64,000 bases of DNA from SIG78 sp045635745 (GCA_045635745.1 JAZTWG010000042.1:62001-126000), one strand, 5' to 3'; positions 8,489 to 17,302 are shown, counted from the first letter of the stretch. The notes: generated by a model not told the origin, from the letters alone. Made by a program: numbers and translations.

Positions 8489-9426
8489 TATTTCTTATAC
8501 ACTCCGGAATTTTTGCGGTGCGTATCGAATGCTTTTAATACAGCGTATACGGTTTGCAGATGCGGCACGCTTACATTGAATTTTGCGGCACAGGCAACCA
8601 CCCGGCCGACAATAGCATCGACTTCAAGCGGCCGGAGATTTTCGCAATCCACCAGCATACTGGTTTTGTAGGGCGGAAAGTTGCGGGTATATTCAATATT
8701 TTCCTCCACCAGACTTTCCGGCAGCTCTACGTTGTATTTTTTTGCAATCGCAATGACCTCTTTCATCAACTCTCTGCAAAGCGCTTCGGTGGTGCCGTTA
8801 TCGGTCATTTCACAAGTCAGCAATCCTCCGCCCAGCACCGATAAGGCGTTGAAAGGCACGTTCCACAAAAGTTTTTTCCAGCGGTAAAAGGCTATGTCGG
8901 CAGTATATTCCGCCGGAACACCGGCAGATTCAAACATTTGGCAGAGTGTTTTACATGCCGAGCTTTCTCCGCCACCGAACTTGCCGATAATTAGCTTGCC
9001 GGCACCTTTGTGCTCAAGCATTCCCGGCGCAACCCGGCTCACTCCGATGTAGGCGATGGCGCTTAATATTTCGTTTTCCGGAAAGGCTTGGGCAAGGGCA
9101 TCTTCTATGCCGATGCCGTTTTGAATAAGTACAATAATCGTGTTGGATTTGACCGCCGGGCGGATCAAATCGACCATATCGGCATCGGGCAGGACTTTGC
9201 TGGTCAATATTATATAATCGGCGTTATCTTTATATTCAGCCGCTGAATTCAATACCGCTTGCGGTTTGAAGTTGAAATCTCCGGCAATGCTCTTTATATC
9301 AAAACCTTTTTCGGCGACCAATTCGCGGTCGGAGCGTACTGTTACGGCGACTTCGGCACCATTTTGAGCAAGTCTGCCGCAGAAATATGCTCCTACGGCA
9401 CCAGATGATACATTCAATATTTTCAT
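8488..9426 (-). CDS. 2-dehydropantoate 2-reductase family protein (ApbA/PanE)
   Basis: 312 residues, NADPH-dependent reductase of ketopantoate or a related 2-keto acid. The N-terminal Rossmann motif reads SSGAVGAYF, so the first glycine of the usual GxGAxG is replaced by serine. IQNGIG near residue 102 and the C-terminal block PPYKTSML...LEVDAIVG are typical of the family. A panD gene elsewhere in the window (22204-22578) would serve the same pantothenate pathway, but this gene sits in front of a metal importer, so its role here is uncertain. The gap to the gene before it is 4 bases. Confidence 0.8.
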   Translation of the reverse strand: MKILNVSSGAVGAYFCGRLAQNGAEVAVTVRSDRELVAEKGFDIKSIAGDFNFKPQAVLNSAAEYKDNADYIILTSKVLPDADMVDLIRPAVKSNTIIVLIQNGIGIEDALAQAFPENEILSAIAYIGVSRVAPGMLEHKGAGKLIIGKFGGGESSACKTLCQMFESAGVPAEYTADIAFYRWKKLLWNVPFNALSVLGGGLLTCEMTDNGTTEALCRELMKEVIAIAKKYNVELPESLVEENIEYTRNFPPYKTSMLVDCENLRPLEVDAIVGRVVACAAKFNVSVPHLQTVYAVLKAFDTHRKNSGVYKK

Positions 9427-9430
9427 AAGA

Positions 9431-10075
9431 TCACTCTTCGGGCTTCAATAATTTTTCATACTCGTTTGAGGTTATTACTTTAGCATAAAACACAGCCAGT
9501 ACTTCATTGTTTTTGCAGAGCTGCAATTCGCCGTTGGGGGTGATCTGCCAACGGTCGGCGGTGGTCAGATTTTGCAAAAACAGCTGTTCTTTATCCAGAT
9601 CGGGACCGAACATCATAGTTACGCCGGGCGAACCATTAACCTTGAATTGCCCCCCCGCAAACGGCAACGACAATTTTCCGAAATAGCGGTTGACTCCGCC
9701 GGAACCGTAAAAGCTGCCATTGGCAGCCACATAAAGGGTTGGGGGTGTTTTTACTGTGCTGTTTTTCAAAACCCAGGCCCCAACCAGCGACCGATTGCCG
9801 GCACTGCATCCGCAGGAAAGCACAATAATAATTATTATCATCAAAAGCAAAAAGATTCCGCACCCGCCGCCGCGGCTCGCCTGCTGCGGCTTGCCCACCG
9901 GCCAGCGGCAGCCGCAATGTTTGCAGACCAGTTCATAATTGCCCAAGCCCAATAAGCCGAGCAGCAGACCGATCCAGCCGAACAAAAGCAACCCAAGACA
10001 TCCGCAGCCGCAACTGTAAGAACCGTTGGTCAGAACCAGATCCGTAGAATTGCAAACAGGACAATGTTCACGCAT
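9431..10075 (-). CDS. Zinc-ribbon membrane protein with META-like (DUF306) domain
   Basis: About 214 residues. The N-terminus has CPVCNS and CGCGC, then a hydrophobic hairpin of Leu/Gly residues, then CKHCGCRWP, giving two Cys pairs suited to a zinc ribbon. A second membrane segment, IFLLLMIIIIIVLS, is followed by an outside domain. The sequence GAWVLKN..PPTLYVAANGSFYGSGGVNRYFG matches META/HslJ-type domains. A more upstream in-frame ATG exists at 10105; the ATG at 10075 has GGAG about 12 bases before it. It heads the run leading into panE-like and the metal importer, 4 bases from the next gene. Its function is unknown; a metal-responsive role is a guess from context. Confidence 0.65.
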   Translation of the reverse strand: MREHCPVCNSTDLVLTNGSYSCGCGCLGLLLFGWIGLLLGLLGLGNYELVCKHCGCRWPVGKPQQASRGGGCGIFLLLMIIIIIVLSCGCSAGNRSLVGAWVLKNSTVKTPPTLYVAANGSFYGSGGVNRYFGKLSLPFAGGQFKVNGSPGVTMMFGPDLDKEQLFLQNLTTADRWQITPNGELQLCKNNEVLAVFYAKVITSNEYEKLLKPEE

Positions 10076-10223
10076 ACATATATCAATCTCCAAAAAAATA
10101 CTCAAAAAACTGCATTACAATAGCATAAAATAGCGTAAAAACAAACAATATTTTATAATTTGATATGCAAAGTAGTCAAAATGTTGTATATTAGAAATGA
10201 TTGAAAAAGTGAAAGGGCAGCTT

Positions 10224-11270
10224 ATGAGCAGAGTTTATTTTATAAAAGTTGAAAATAAAAATGTTGAGTTGGCCAGCCGGGCGGCGCGCAAACTTCTGAA
10301 AACGATTGTCAGCGAAGAAAATATTGTGCTTGAAGATAAGATTCCGATCAAGACTCACTTTGGCGAAAAAGGCAATCGTACATTTATCAAAGCTGCCGCT
10401 TACAACGGTATTATTGATTATCTTAAAGAGCAGAACCGGGAAGATCGCTTTCTGGAAACCACTGTGCTTTATGGCGGCAAACGCTTCAAGCGCGACTCAC
10501 ACCTGAAACTGGCTGAAGAACACGGCTTTACTGCACTGCCGGTGGAAATTGCCGACGGCGAAAGCGGCGAAGATCTTTATCAGGTGGATGTGAAATTGAA
10601 ACACTTTGATAAATGTACCATCGGCAAAGCTTTTGACCGCTATAAGCAAGTGTTGGTTTTGAGTCATTTCAAGGGGCATGCGCTTGCCGGTTTCGGCGGT
10701 GCAATCAAGCAGTTGAGTATGGGTTTTGCCAGTAAAGGCGGCAAACTTGCCATGCATATGAATGTGCGTCCGCGTATAAGAAAGTGGCTCTGCAAACGTT
10801 GCGGTATGTGTCAGACCCGCTGTCAGGCCAATGCTATTACACTGGGCAAATCGCCTTTTATTGACAAAAGTAAATGTCTGGGGTGCGGTGCTTGTTTTTC
10901 GGTGTGCCGGCATCATGCGGTATCGATTTTTTCATGGGGTGGGTTGGTCAACGCCTTGTTCAAAGGTAAATTTTTCCGCGAAAAACTTGTGGAATATGCT
11001 TTTGCCGCCTGTAAGGATAAACAGCATATCTTTTTGAACTTTGCCATGAATATCACCCGCGGCTGCGATTGCGAACCGCTGCCGATGAAAGCGTGTATTG
11101 ATGATATCGGTATTTTCGCTTCGCTTGACCCGGTGGCTGTTGACCGCGCATGTCACGATGCGGCGCTGCAGAAAGGCAAGAAGTTTGCCGGCGCGGAACA
11201 GCTCAATTACGCCGAAAAAATCGGTCTGGGCAGCAATAAATACGAGCTGGTGACTCTTACGCTTGATTGA
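10224..11270 (+). CDS. DUF362 domain protein with two [4Fe-4S] motifs
   Basis: 348 residues. DUF362 domains flank a ferredoxin-like insert near residues 190-235. The insert reads CKRCGMCQTRC followed by CLGCGACFSVC, enough Cys for two 4Fe-4S clusters. The FKGHALAGFGGAIKQLSMGFAS segment is the DUF362 hallmark. Members are common in anaerobes; electron-transfer roles are assumed but unproven. The start is the ATG at 10224, preceded by AAAGGG, rather than the in-frame ATG at 10197. Its 3' end overlaps queH on the other strand by 14 bases. Confidence 0.85.
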   Translation: MSRVYFIKVENKNVELASRAARKLLKTIVSEENIVLEDKIPIKTHFGEKGNRTFIKAAAYNGIIDYLKEQNREDRFLETTVLYGGKRFKRDSHLKLAEEHGFTALPVEIADGESGEDLYQVDVKLKHFDKCTIGKAFDRYKQVLVLSHFKGHALAGFGGAIKQLSMGFASKGGKLAMHMNVRPRIRKWLCKRCGMCQTRCQANAITLGKSPFIDKSKCLGCGACFSVCRHHAVSIFSWGGLVNALFKGKFFREKLVEYAFAACKDKQHIFLNFAMNITRGCDCEPLPMKACIDDIGIFASLDPVAVDRACHDAALQKGKKFAGAEQLNYAEKIGLGSNKYELVTLTLD

Positions 11271-11796
11271 TCCGGTCGCGGAGCGAAAATTCGCATCCGC
11301 AGTAGTTTTGCCGGTATAAATCCAATTCTTTTGCGCGGCGGTTTCCTTTCAGGAAGCCGTCGCGTTTTTTGAAATCCCATGGAGCGAAACGCTCATATTT
11401 ACCGCCGATTTCAAAAATAAGTTTGCTTGATTTGTGCGGACTTACGGTCAAGCTGGTGGCAAATTCATCAAAGCCGAGTTCTGCCGCGGCGAGGGCGGTT
11501 CGGCTCAAAGACCAGTCGAAGCATATTCCGCAGCGTTTGCCGCGTTCCGGCTCGTCGGCAAAGTTTACAGTACGCTCAAGCCACGCCGCATGATCGTAAT
11601 CATCTGCAAAGAGTTCCACGTTTTCCGCTTGAGCAAGCTGCACGGCAGCAGCATAACGTTTTTTATATTCTTCAAGGCTGTTGAGGTTGCTGTTGGAAAA
11701 ATAAAATGCAAACTCCACGCCTTCGTCGCGCAGACGGTCGATACAGCCGCAGGCACAAGGGGCACAGCAAATATGCAGTAATAGTGTTTTTGACAT
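11257..11796 (-). CDS. queH: Epoxyqueuosine reductase QueH
   Basis: 179 residues. QueH reduces epoxyqueuosine to queuosine in the wobble position of tRNA; it is the B12-independent iron-sulfur alternative to QueG. The cluster and metal ligands are visible: CCAPC at residues 10-14, CGIC at 89-92, and the closing YCGCE (Cys166, Cys168). The length matches the DUF208 family. It is monocistronic and convergent with the DUF362 gene. With QueH the last queuosine step needs neither B12 nor oxygen. Confidence 0.95.
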   Translation of the reverse strand: MSKTLLLHICCAPCACGCIDRLRDEGVEFAFYFSNSNLNSLEEYKKRYAAAVQLAQAENVELFADDYDHAAWLERTVNFADEPERGKRCGICFDWSLSRTALAAAELGFDEFATSLTVSPHKSSKLIFEIGGKYERFAPWDFKKRDGFLKGNRRAKELDLYRQNYCGCEFSLRDRINQA

Positions 11797-11872
11797 GGCA
11801 AAAAAATCTTTCTGTATTATATTATAAGATAATATAATTTTTATTCTTTTGCAAATCGGTTTTTATCCAAAA

Positions 11873-13201
11873 ATGTTGAATTTTATCATACGCAGACTTG
11901 GCGAAGCAGTATTGGTCATGCTGGGGGTTCTGCTGCTGACATTTGTTTTGTTTCAAATGGCGGCGGGCGATCCGGCAGCGGCTGTGCTGGGTAAAAACCC
12001 CAAGCCGTTGGAAATAGAAAATCTGCGGCGGGAACTCAAAAGCGATCTGCCGTTATTCTACGGCCATTGGTGCAAAAGCGAAGTTTATCCGGCGGCAGAC
12101 TATTCCAAGGGCAAAGTTGAATTGCCGGGAATCAAATTGCCTGATAATTGCGAAAAAAAATCTCAACTTGTAACAATTCCTCAAGATGCTTTTATTGAAA
12201 TAAACCGCAATTTTCCGGTTGGAGAAAAAGTTTTATGCCGTATTTCAGGCAGCGGTATTTGGAGCGTAGGGGGAATGCAAGTTGTGCTGCCGGTTTGTCC
12301 GTGCTGCCGGGGAGTGGGCGAGGAGAAGATCATATTTAACGATGCACCGGAAAAATTGTTGCTGAAAGCTGTTCAGAATCATAACAACACTCTGCAAAAA
12401 GTTGAGTTTTTCCGCTATCAGGAAAATCCTTTCAACAGTCAGTTTATCAATTCTTTGCGGGAGCTGGTCGATTTAAAAAGTACATTTCCTTATATAACAT
12501 TTTTGAATTTCGGCAAGACCATCACCACGCGTGAACCGATCAACAATATCATTGTCCGCGGGATTCTGCCTTCGCTTTCGGTGATGCTGCCGGTGTTTCT
12601 GCTTGAATTGCTGCTGGGGATAATCTTTGCGTTGATCGCCACGGCGTGCAAAGATACTTTTGTGGACCGGGCATTGCTGGTGATTTCAGTGGCGGGTATG
12701 AGTATAAGTTATCTTGTGCTGATCATTGCCGGTCAATGGTTTCTCGGGTATTACCTGAATTGGTTTCCGGTCTGGGGCTGGGATGGGGTTCGCTGTCTTA
12801 TGCTTCCTATCTTGCTTGGGGTAGTTTCCGGTTTGGGTGGCGGCGTGAGATTTTACCGCACCATATTTGTCAATGAGTTGAAAAGCGAATATTTGCGTAC
12901 CGCCCTGGCCAAAGGCTGCAGTAAAACTGCCGTTTTTGCCAAGCACCTTTTGCGCAACGCCATGGTGCCTATCATTGCCAGAGCTTCGACGGTGCTGCCG
13001 TTTATTTTTACCGGGAGCTTGCTTCTGGAATCGTTTTTCGGTATTCCCGGTTTGGGATATGCGTCGATCGATGCACTCAATAACTCCGACCTGGCTTTGC
13101 TCAAAGCTCTTACCATTGTCAATGCTCTTTTGTTTGTAGTGATCAATCTGATTGCCGATTTGCTCTGCGCATGGGCTGATTCGCGGATAAGAATAAAGTA
13201 A
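11873..13201 (+). CDS. Oligopeptide-type ABC transporter permease (DppB/OppB-like) with large insert
   Basis: 442 residues. TM1 (about 10-32, IIRRLGEAVLVMLGVLLLTFVLF) is the normal DppB start. A soluble insert of about 190 residues then precedes the second helix near residue 225, and the rest is the normal BPD_transp_1 core. The EAA-type loop reads YLRTALAKGCSKTAVFAKHLLRN, and the GIPGLGYASIDALNNSDLALLKAL ending is typical. The insert should be periplasmic and contains CPCCRG. No DppC, ATPase or binding protein lies nearby. The ATG at 11873 aligns with the family start; no clear ribosome site is seen. Confidence 0.8.
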   Translation: MLNFIIRRLGEAVLVMLGVLLLTFVLFQMAAGDPAAAVLGKNPKPLEIENLRRELKSDLPLFYGHWCKSEVYPAADYSKGKVELPGIKLPDNCEKKSQLVTIPQDAFIEINRNFPVGEKVLCRISGSGIWSVGGMQVVLPVCPCCRGVGEEKIIFNDAPEKLLLKAVQNHNNTLQKVEFFRYQENPFNSQFINSLRELVDLKSTFPYITFLNFGKTITTREPINNIIVRGILPSLSVMLPVFLLELLLGIIFALIATACKDTFVDRALLVISVAGMSISYLVLIIAGQWFLGYYLNWFPVWGWDGVRCLMLPILLGVVSGLGGGVRFYRTIFVNELKSEYLRTALAKGCSKTAVFAKHLLRNAMVPIIARASTVLPFIFTGSLLLESFFGIPGLGYASIDALNNSDLALLKALTIVNALLFVVINLIADLLCAWADSRIRIK

Positions 13202-13218
13202 TATTACGGTCGGGAAGA

Positions 13219-13247
13219 TTGCTTTTTTGCCGGTATGGGTGTATATT
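13219..13247 (+). promoter_or_regulatory. Promoter of pseudopilin and downstream ABC operon
   Basis: TTGCTT at 13219-13224 and TATATT at 13242-13247 with a 17-base spacer. An inverted repeat (ATTACGA..TCGTAAT, about 13249-13271) follows at the expected transcript start and could be an operator or 5' hairpin. Confidence 0.5.
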
Positions 13248-13282
13248 ATTACGATTTTTAAATTCGTAATAAGGTTTATCCC

Positions 13283-13972
13283 ATGCAAAGGCATGTTTTT
13301 ACTTTAATAGAACTATTGGTGGTCATTGCTATAATTGCCATTCTGACGGCGTTGCTGTTGCCGGCACTTTCTTCGGCGCGCAGCAGTGCCAAATCGGCGT
13401 CCTGTTCCGGTAATCTCAAGCTGATCGGTTTGGCGCATATACTCTATTGCGAAAATAATGCTGACAGAACCCCCAAAGCATGGAGTCCCCGCTGGATAGA
13501 TGTTCTTACCGGTTATATCAGCGAAAAGAGCGAAAACACCAACGGCAATGTGTGGATATGCCCCGCTGATGTTCGAGTTGGGATCGTCTGGTCTGGCAGC
13601 GACAATGCCCGCTTGAGTTACGGAATAAATCAGGCATATTCGCATAATCCGGATTATCACGACCAGAAAAATCTGCTGTGGGCAAGTATCGACAGCAAAA
13701 GAATACAATCGCCCGGAGAATTTATAACTTTCGGCGATTGTACGACTTATTATATAGGCGCCAATAAAGAACTGCCGAAAAATACAGCCGTTTATAATAA
13801 TGAGCTGGAAATAAGCGGCGGCTGCTGCGGACATGTATCATTGCGGCATGCTGAAAACAGCCGGACTTTCAATGCTTCATTTTTCGATGGGCATGTGGAA
13901 ACATTGCGGGCATTTGCCATGCCTACGCGATATTGGGATTACGACAATAGACCGCACCCGGGGATTGAGTGA
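13283..13972 (+). CDS. Prepilin-type N-terminal cleavage/methylation domain protein
   Basis: 229 residues. The N-terminus is a class III prepilin signal: basic MQRHV then FTLIELLVVIAIIAILTALLLPAL, with Glu5 of the mature protein present. Prepilin peptidase would cut before Phe6. The C-terminal domain has paired Cys and ends with NASFFDGHVETL, the H-x9-DG-like motif of DUF1559-type pseudopilins abundant in Planctomycetes and Lentisphaerae. No assembly ATPase, platform protein or peptidase is adjacent. The ABC operon follows after 15 bases, so it may be read from the same promoter. Confidence 0.85.
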   Translation: MQRHVFTLIELLVVIAIIAILTALLLPALSSARSSAKSASCSGNLKLIGLAHILYCENNADRTPKAWSPRWIDVLTGYISEKSENTNGNVWICPADVRVGIVWSGSDNARLSYGINQAYSHNPDYHDQKNLLWASIDSKRIQSPGEFITFGDCTTYYIGANKELPKNTAVYNNELEISGGCCGHVSLRHAENSRTFNASFFDGHVETLRAFAMPTRYWDYDNRPHPGIE

Positions 13973-13987
13973 TTCAAAGGTTGTAAT

Positions 13988-14800
13988 ATGAAGATATTTT
14001 CCTGTTTGTGTCTGTTTATATTATTGTTGAGCGGCTGCGATAAGCCCCAAGCGGTTCTGCCGCCTGCGGCTGATGATTTGCGGATATTATCGCTGGCAAC
14101 TTGCGCCGATCACATAATTTCGGAGCTGGGGGCAGGCGATAAAATAGTGGCCATTGACCGCCACGGCAGGGTGCTGGAGAGTATGCACGATGTGCCGGTA
14201 ACGGTAGCCGGCAGTATGGTGTCGCGCGAGATGTTGCGCCAATACAGAATAAATCATGCCATAATCTGGTATTATCAGCGGAATCTGGCAGAAGTTTTGC
14301 ATAAAGAAGGTGTTTCGGTAACTGTAATTGAGCCGCTGTCAGTGAAAAATTATCCGGAATTGGTACATACTCTGGGGCGTTTGTGCAATAAAACAGCAGC
14401 TGCCGGAGCGCTTGTAGAGAAGTTTAATAAACTTGTACCGGAAAAAACTCCGGAAGCGGTCTTGAAAACCGCCTACATGGAGCTTTACACCCAGTGGAAA
14501 TCTCCGGCGGAAAATGGTTATATAGATGAAATACTTCATCTTGCCGGCGGCCGTCAAGCGGTCTGCGGCAAAGTTAACGGCACTGTGTCGCCGGAGGCTG
14601 TGGCATTGGCCAAGCCGGAAGTTATATTTTTTGTGGAAGGCTTCGGCTCGGCAGCAGAACTTGCTGCGCGCGCAGCATTGCGTAAAACACCGGCCGTTAA
14701 GAATAAAAAAATTTATGCCATACCCCGCAAACTGGTTTGCGAAGGCGTGGCGCCTGAAGAATTATTGAGGTTTTTAAGCGATAAAATAAAGGATTTGTAA
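13988..14800 (+). CDS. Metallophore/corrinoid ABC transporter substrate-binding lipoprotein (BtuF/FepB-like)
   Basis: 270 residues. The lipobox LLSGC puts the lipidated Cys at residue 18. The rest is a Peripla_BP_2 (PF01497) fold: RILSLATCADHIISELGAGDKIVAIDRHG is the family opening with a typical helical backbone later (NGYIDEILHLAGGRQA). Members bind vitamin B12, haem or ferric siderophores; no sequence feature seen here decides the ligand. It begins a four-gene operon with a radical SAM protein, a BtuC-like permease and a BtuD-like ATPase. There is no space for a cobalamin riboswitch in the 15-base gap before it. Confidence 0.85.
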   Translation: MKIFSCLCLFILLLSGCDKPQAVLPPAADDLRILSLATCADHIISELGAGDKIVAIDRHGRVLESMHDVPVTVAGSMVSREMLRQYRINHAIIWYYQRNLAEVLHKEGVSVTVIEPLSVKNYPELVHTLGRLCNKTAAAGALVEKFNKLVPEKTPEAVLKTAYMELYTQWKSPAENGYIDEILHLAGGRQAVCGKVNGTVSPEAVALAKPEVIFFVEGFGSAAELAARAALRKTPAVKNKKIYAIPRKLVCEGVAPEELLRFLSDKIKDL

Positions 14801-14802
14801 TT

Positions 14803-15546
14803 ATGGCTTTTCATCGGATAACTTATCACGAACAATACAAATTTGCAACTTTGCACAATTACGGTTGCACATTCCGCTGCTCTTTCTGCAGTTACAAGCT
14901 CCGAAGCGGTGCCGATGGACGCCCCGGTTTTGCCTTCCCGAAACCCGCAAAGTATCTTACTGTGGATGAAATCAAAAAGGTTTTGCTGGAACTCAAGCCG
15001 GAAAAGGTATACTTTATGGGCGGCGAACCCACCGTGGCTAAAGAATTGCCCGAAATATTAAAGTTTGCCAAAGAAGAACTTAAAGCCATGACCAAACTCG
15101 GCCACACCAACGGCAGCATGCTGCCCATGGAAAATCTGGATGGCGCCAATGTCGGATTCAAGGCGTGGAGTGCCGATCTGCACGAAAAAATCACCGGCAG
15201 ACCCAAAGAATTGATCTATGGAAACTTTGAAAACGCATTCAAAAGCGGCATGCAGTTAGCCGCCAATATGGTCTATATCCCCGGCTTGGTGGAAGCGGAT
15301 GAATTCAAAGGATGTCTGGAGTTTTTGAGCAATCTTTCAAAAGATATACCTTTCCATATCATGGGGTATATTCCGGTGCCCGGCGAACCGTGGCGTCGGC
15401 CGACGGATGAAGAGATGGATGATATCACAAATCTGTGCAAACAGTATTTGAACAATGTTGCGGCATCGCATCTGACTACGGATGAAGCGCTGGATCTGGC
15501 GTGCCGCGATAATCGTTTCAGGGTCAAAACGGTTGCCGGAGAATAA
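14803..15546 (+). CDS. Radical SAM protein within ABC import operon
   Basis: 247 residues. NYGCTFRCSFCSYK gives the CxxxCxxC motif that holds the 4Fe-4S cluster (Cys22, Cys26, Cys29). YFMGGEPT near residue 70 is the GGE motif that binds S-adenosylmethionine. The size and the GEPWRRPTDEEM ending resemble PflA-like activating enzymes, with no extra Cys-rich SPASM domain. It starts 2 bases after the lipoprotein stop and is followed 4 bases later by the permease, so it is firmly inside the operon. A role in processing the imported ligand or its cofactor product is inference; the exact reaction is unknown. Confidence 0.85.
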   Translation: MAFHRITYHEQYKFATLHNYGCTFRCSFCSYKLRSGADGRPGFAFPKPAKYLTVDEIKKVLLELKPEKVYFMGGEPTVAKELPEILKFAKEELKAMTKLGHTNGSMLPMENLDGANVGFKAWSADLHEKITGRPKELIYGNFENAFKSGMQLAANMVYIPGLVEADEFKGCLEFLSNLSKDIPFHIMGYIPVPGEPWRRPTDEEMDDITNLCKQYLNNVAASHLTTDEALDLACRDNRFRVKTVAGE

Positions 15547-15550
15547 GATT

Positions 15551-16525
15551 TTGAAAGTATTGCGGATAAAATTCATTCTGCTGGCTGTATTGCTGATGAT
15601 TTCCGCTGTTCTGGCGTTGTGCAATGGCAATATTGCTGAAGCATGGCAGAAAATATTAACTGACTGCGATTATCAGGCAGTGTTGCTGGATATCCGGCTG
15701 CCCCGCATATTGGGCGCAGCTGCTTCCGGTATGCTGTTGGCCGCTGCCGGATGTACGGTGCAGTTACTCTTCCGCAATCCATTGAGTTCTCCGCATGTGC
15801 TGGGGTCGGTAAATGCCGCAGCGCTGGGCGCGGTCGGCGTTATGGCGCTGGGGGTGGAATCTTTAGCCGGGATGCTTTGCGGCAGCTGCATGGGCGCTTT
15901 GGTCGCGCTGTGGCTTTTGTTGAGTATCGGCAGTTGTAAAAAACGCAGTATTGCCGTTTTGCTGTTGTGCGGTATTGCTATAAATGCATTTGCTTCGGCC
16001 ATGATGAGCGGAGTGCTTTTTGTGGCCGGCGAACGATTGGAAGGTTTGATATTCTGGCTTTTGGGCGGATTCTGGAAGTTGGATTGGCCGCGAACGTGGC
16101 TTTTGCTGTTTTCCGGAGTATTGGTGTGTGTTATCCTGAGTTTTGTCCGCAATGAAATGAATATGCTTTATCTGGGGGAAAATGCGGCATTTCATGCCGG
16201 GGTGAATACCAGAAGAATCGTTTTGATTGCGGTATTCTGTTCCAGTATTGCTACGGCGTCGGTAGTGGGCAACTGCGGGGTTATCGGCTTTGTCGGATTG
16301 CTGGTGCCGCATATAGCCCGGCGGATATTCGGCGGGGATTTTGCGCGACATCTTTGGGGTGCGGTGCTGCTGGGGGCTTTGCTGATGATTCTTTCTGATT
16401 GGGCGGCAAGAACACTTTTTGATCCGCTGGAAATCCCCATCGGGGTTTTGACTTCTATAATAGGTGCACCGTTTTTTCTCTTTTTGATTTTGAAAAAGGC
16501 AAACCATCTGGAGTTGGAGTTATGA
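15551..16525 (+). CDS. FecCD/BtuC-type ABC transporter permease
   Basis: 324 residues with about nine to ten membrane helices. The family signatures are present: DIRLPRILGAAASGMLLAAAG near residue 45, NPLSSPHVLGS near 75, and GNCGVIGFVGLLVPHIARRIFG near 240, the coupling region that meets the ATPase. The start is a TTG at 15551 with GGAG nine bases before it. An in-frame ATG at 15482 lies well inside the radical SAM gene and would add a non-conserved leader. It overlaps the ATPase gene by 4 bases (ATGA). Confidence 0.9.
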   Translation: MKVLRIKFILLAVLLMISAVLALCNGNIAEAWQKILTDCDYQAVLLDIRLPRILGAAASGMLLAAAGCTVQLLFRNPLSSPHVLGSVNAAALGAVGVMALGVESLAGMLCGSCMGALVALWLLLSIGSCKKRSIAVLLLCGIAINAFASAMMSGVLFVAGERLEGLIFWLLGGFWKLDWPRTWLLLFSGVLVCVILSFVRNEMNMLYLGENAAFHAGVNTRRIVLIAVFCSSIATASVVGNCGVIGFVGLLVPHIARRIFGGDFARHLWGAVLLGALLMILSDWAARTLFDPLEIPIGVLTSIIGAPFFLFLILKKANHLELEL

Positions 16526-17265
16526 GTTTAGCTGTAAATCATTCTTCGTTTGCCTATCATAATTCAAAAGCGTTGGCGTTGAACGATTTTTCGTATACAT
16601 TTGTTCCCGGTGTGTTTTATGGTATATTCGGAGCCAACGGCAGCGGTAAAAGTACGCTTTTGAAGCTGCTTGCAGGCGATATTGCCGGAGACAGTTCTGT
16701 TTTGCTGGATGATCGCCCTTTGCGGCAGATCCCGCATCTTGAATGTGCCAGATTGATCGCCTATGCAGCCCAGGAAGAAGAATTACCGCTGCCGTTTACG
16801 GTTGAAGAGTGTATAGCACTCGGCAGATACGCGTGGCCGGATAAAGAACCAGCATTGATCGACCAACTGCTGAAAAAGTGGAATGCAGAATATCTGCGCG
16901 GAAAATCTTTTACCGGACTTTCCGGCGGAGAACGCCAGAAGGTCAAGCTGCTGCGTATCCTTGCCCAGAACACGCGTTATATATTACTGGATGAGCCGGC
17001 CAGTTCGCTGGACTTTGCCAAACAGCTTGAACTTTATGAAAATCTGCAGCAGATAGCTCATCGGGAAAATAAAGCGGTGATCATGGTATGCCACGATTTA
17101 TACATAGCTCCGGCTTTTATTGATGAAATGCTTTTGATGCAAAAGGGACAACTGGTTTACAGCGGCAACCCGGATACTCAACAGGCCGCCAGCACTACGG
17201 CTCAGGCTTTTGACCGGAATTTCAAGATAAGCCGTTCGATTGGAAAAGTCGAAATATCGTGGTAA
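16522..17265 (+). CDS. FepC/BtuD-type ABC transporter ATPase
   Basis: 247 residues. Walker A is GANGSGKST near residue 36, the Q-loop lies in YAAQEEELP, the signature is LSGGERQKV near 133 and Walker B is YILLDEPASSLD near 154. It drives import through the permease just before it. Its 3' end overlaps the T-run of the terminator that serves the opposite-strand fucosidase gene. No separate plus-strand terminator is visible. Confidence 0.92.
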   Translation: MSLAVNHSSFAYHNSKALALNDFSYTFVPGVFYGIFGANGSGKSTLLKLLAGDIAGDSSVLLDDRPLRQIPHLECARLIAYAAQEEELPLPFTVEECIALGRYAWPDKEPALIDQLLKKWNAEYLRGKSFTGLSGGERQKVKLLRILAQNTRYILLDEPASSLDFAKQLELYENLQQIAHRENKAVIMVCHDLYIAPAFIDEMLLMQKGQLVYSGNPDTQQAASTTAQAFDRNFKISRSIGKVEISW

Positions 17266-17302
17266 AAAAAGACCGGCTGCATAATATTTTCTGCAACTGG
17301 TC
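17264..17302 (-). terminator. Terminator of the panD-dnaG-fucosidase minus-strand run
   Basis: Read on the minus strand, GACCAGTTGCAG pairs with CTGCAGCCGGTC (G-U pairs allowed, loop A/T rich) and is followed by seven T. There is no T-run on the plus side, so it acts for the fucosidase gene. Confidence 0.75.

Noticed and set aside
13202..13990. Cobalamin riboswitch ahead of the BtuFCD-like operon
   Set aside because: Only 15 bases separate the pseudopilin and the lipoprotein gene, and the 81-base region before the pseudopilin lacks B12-box-like sequence.
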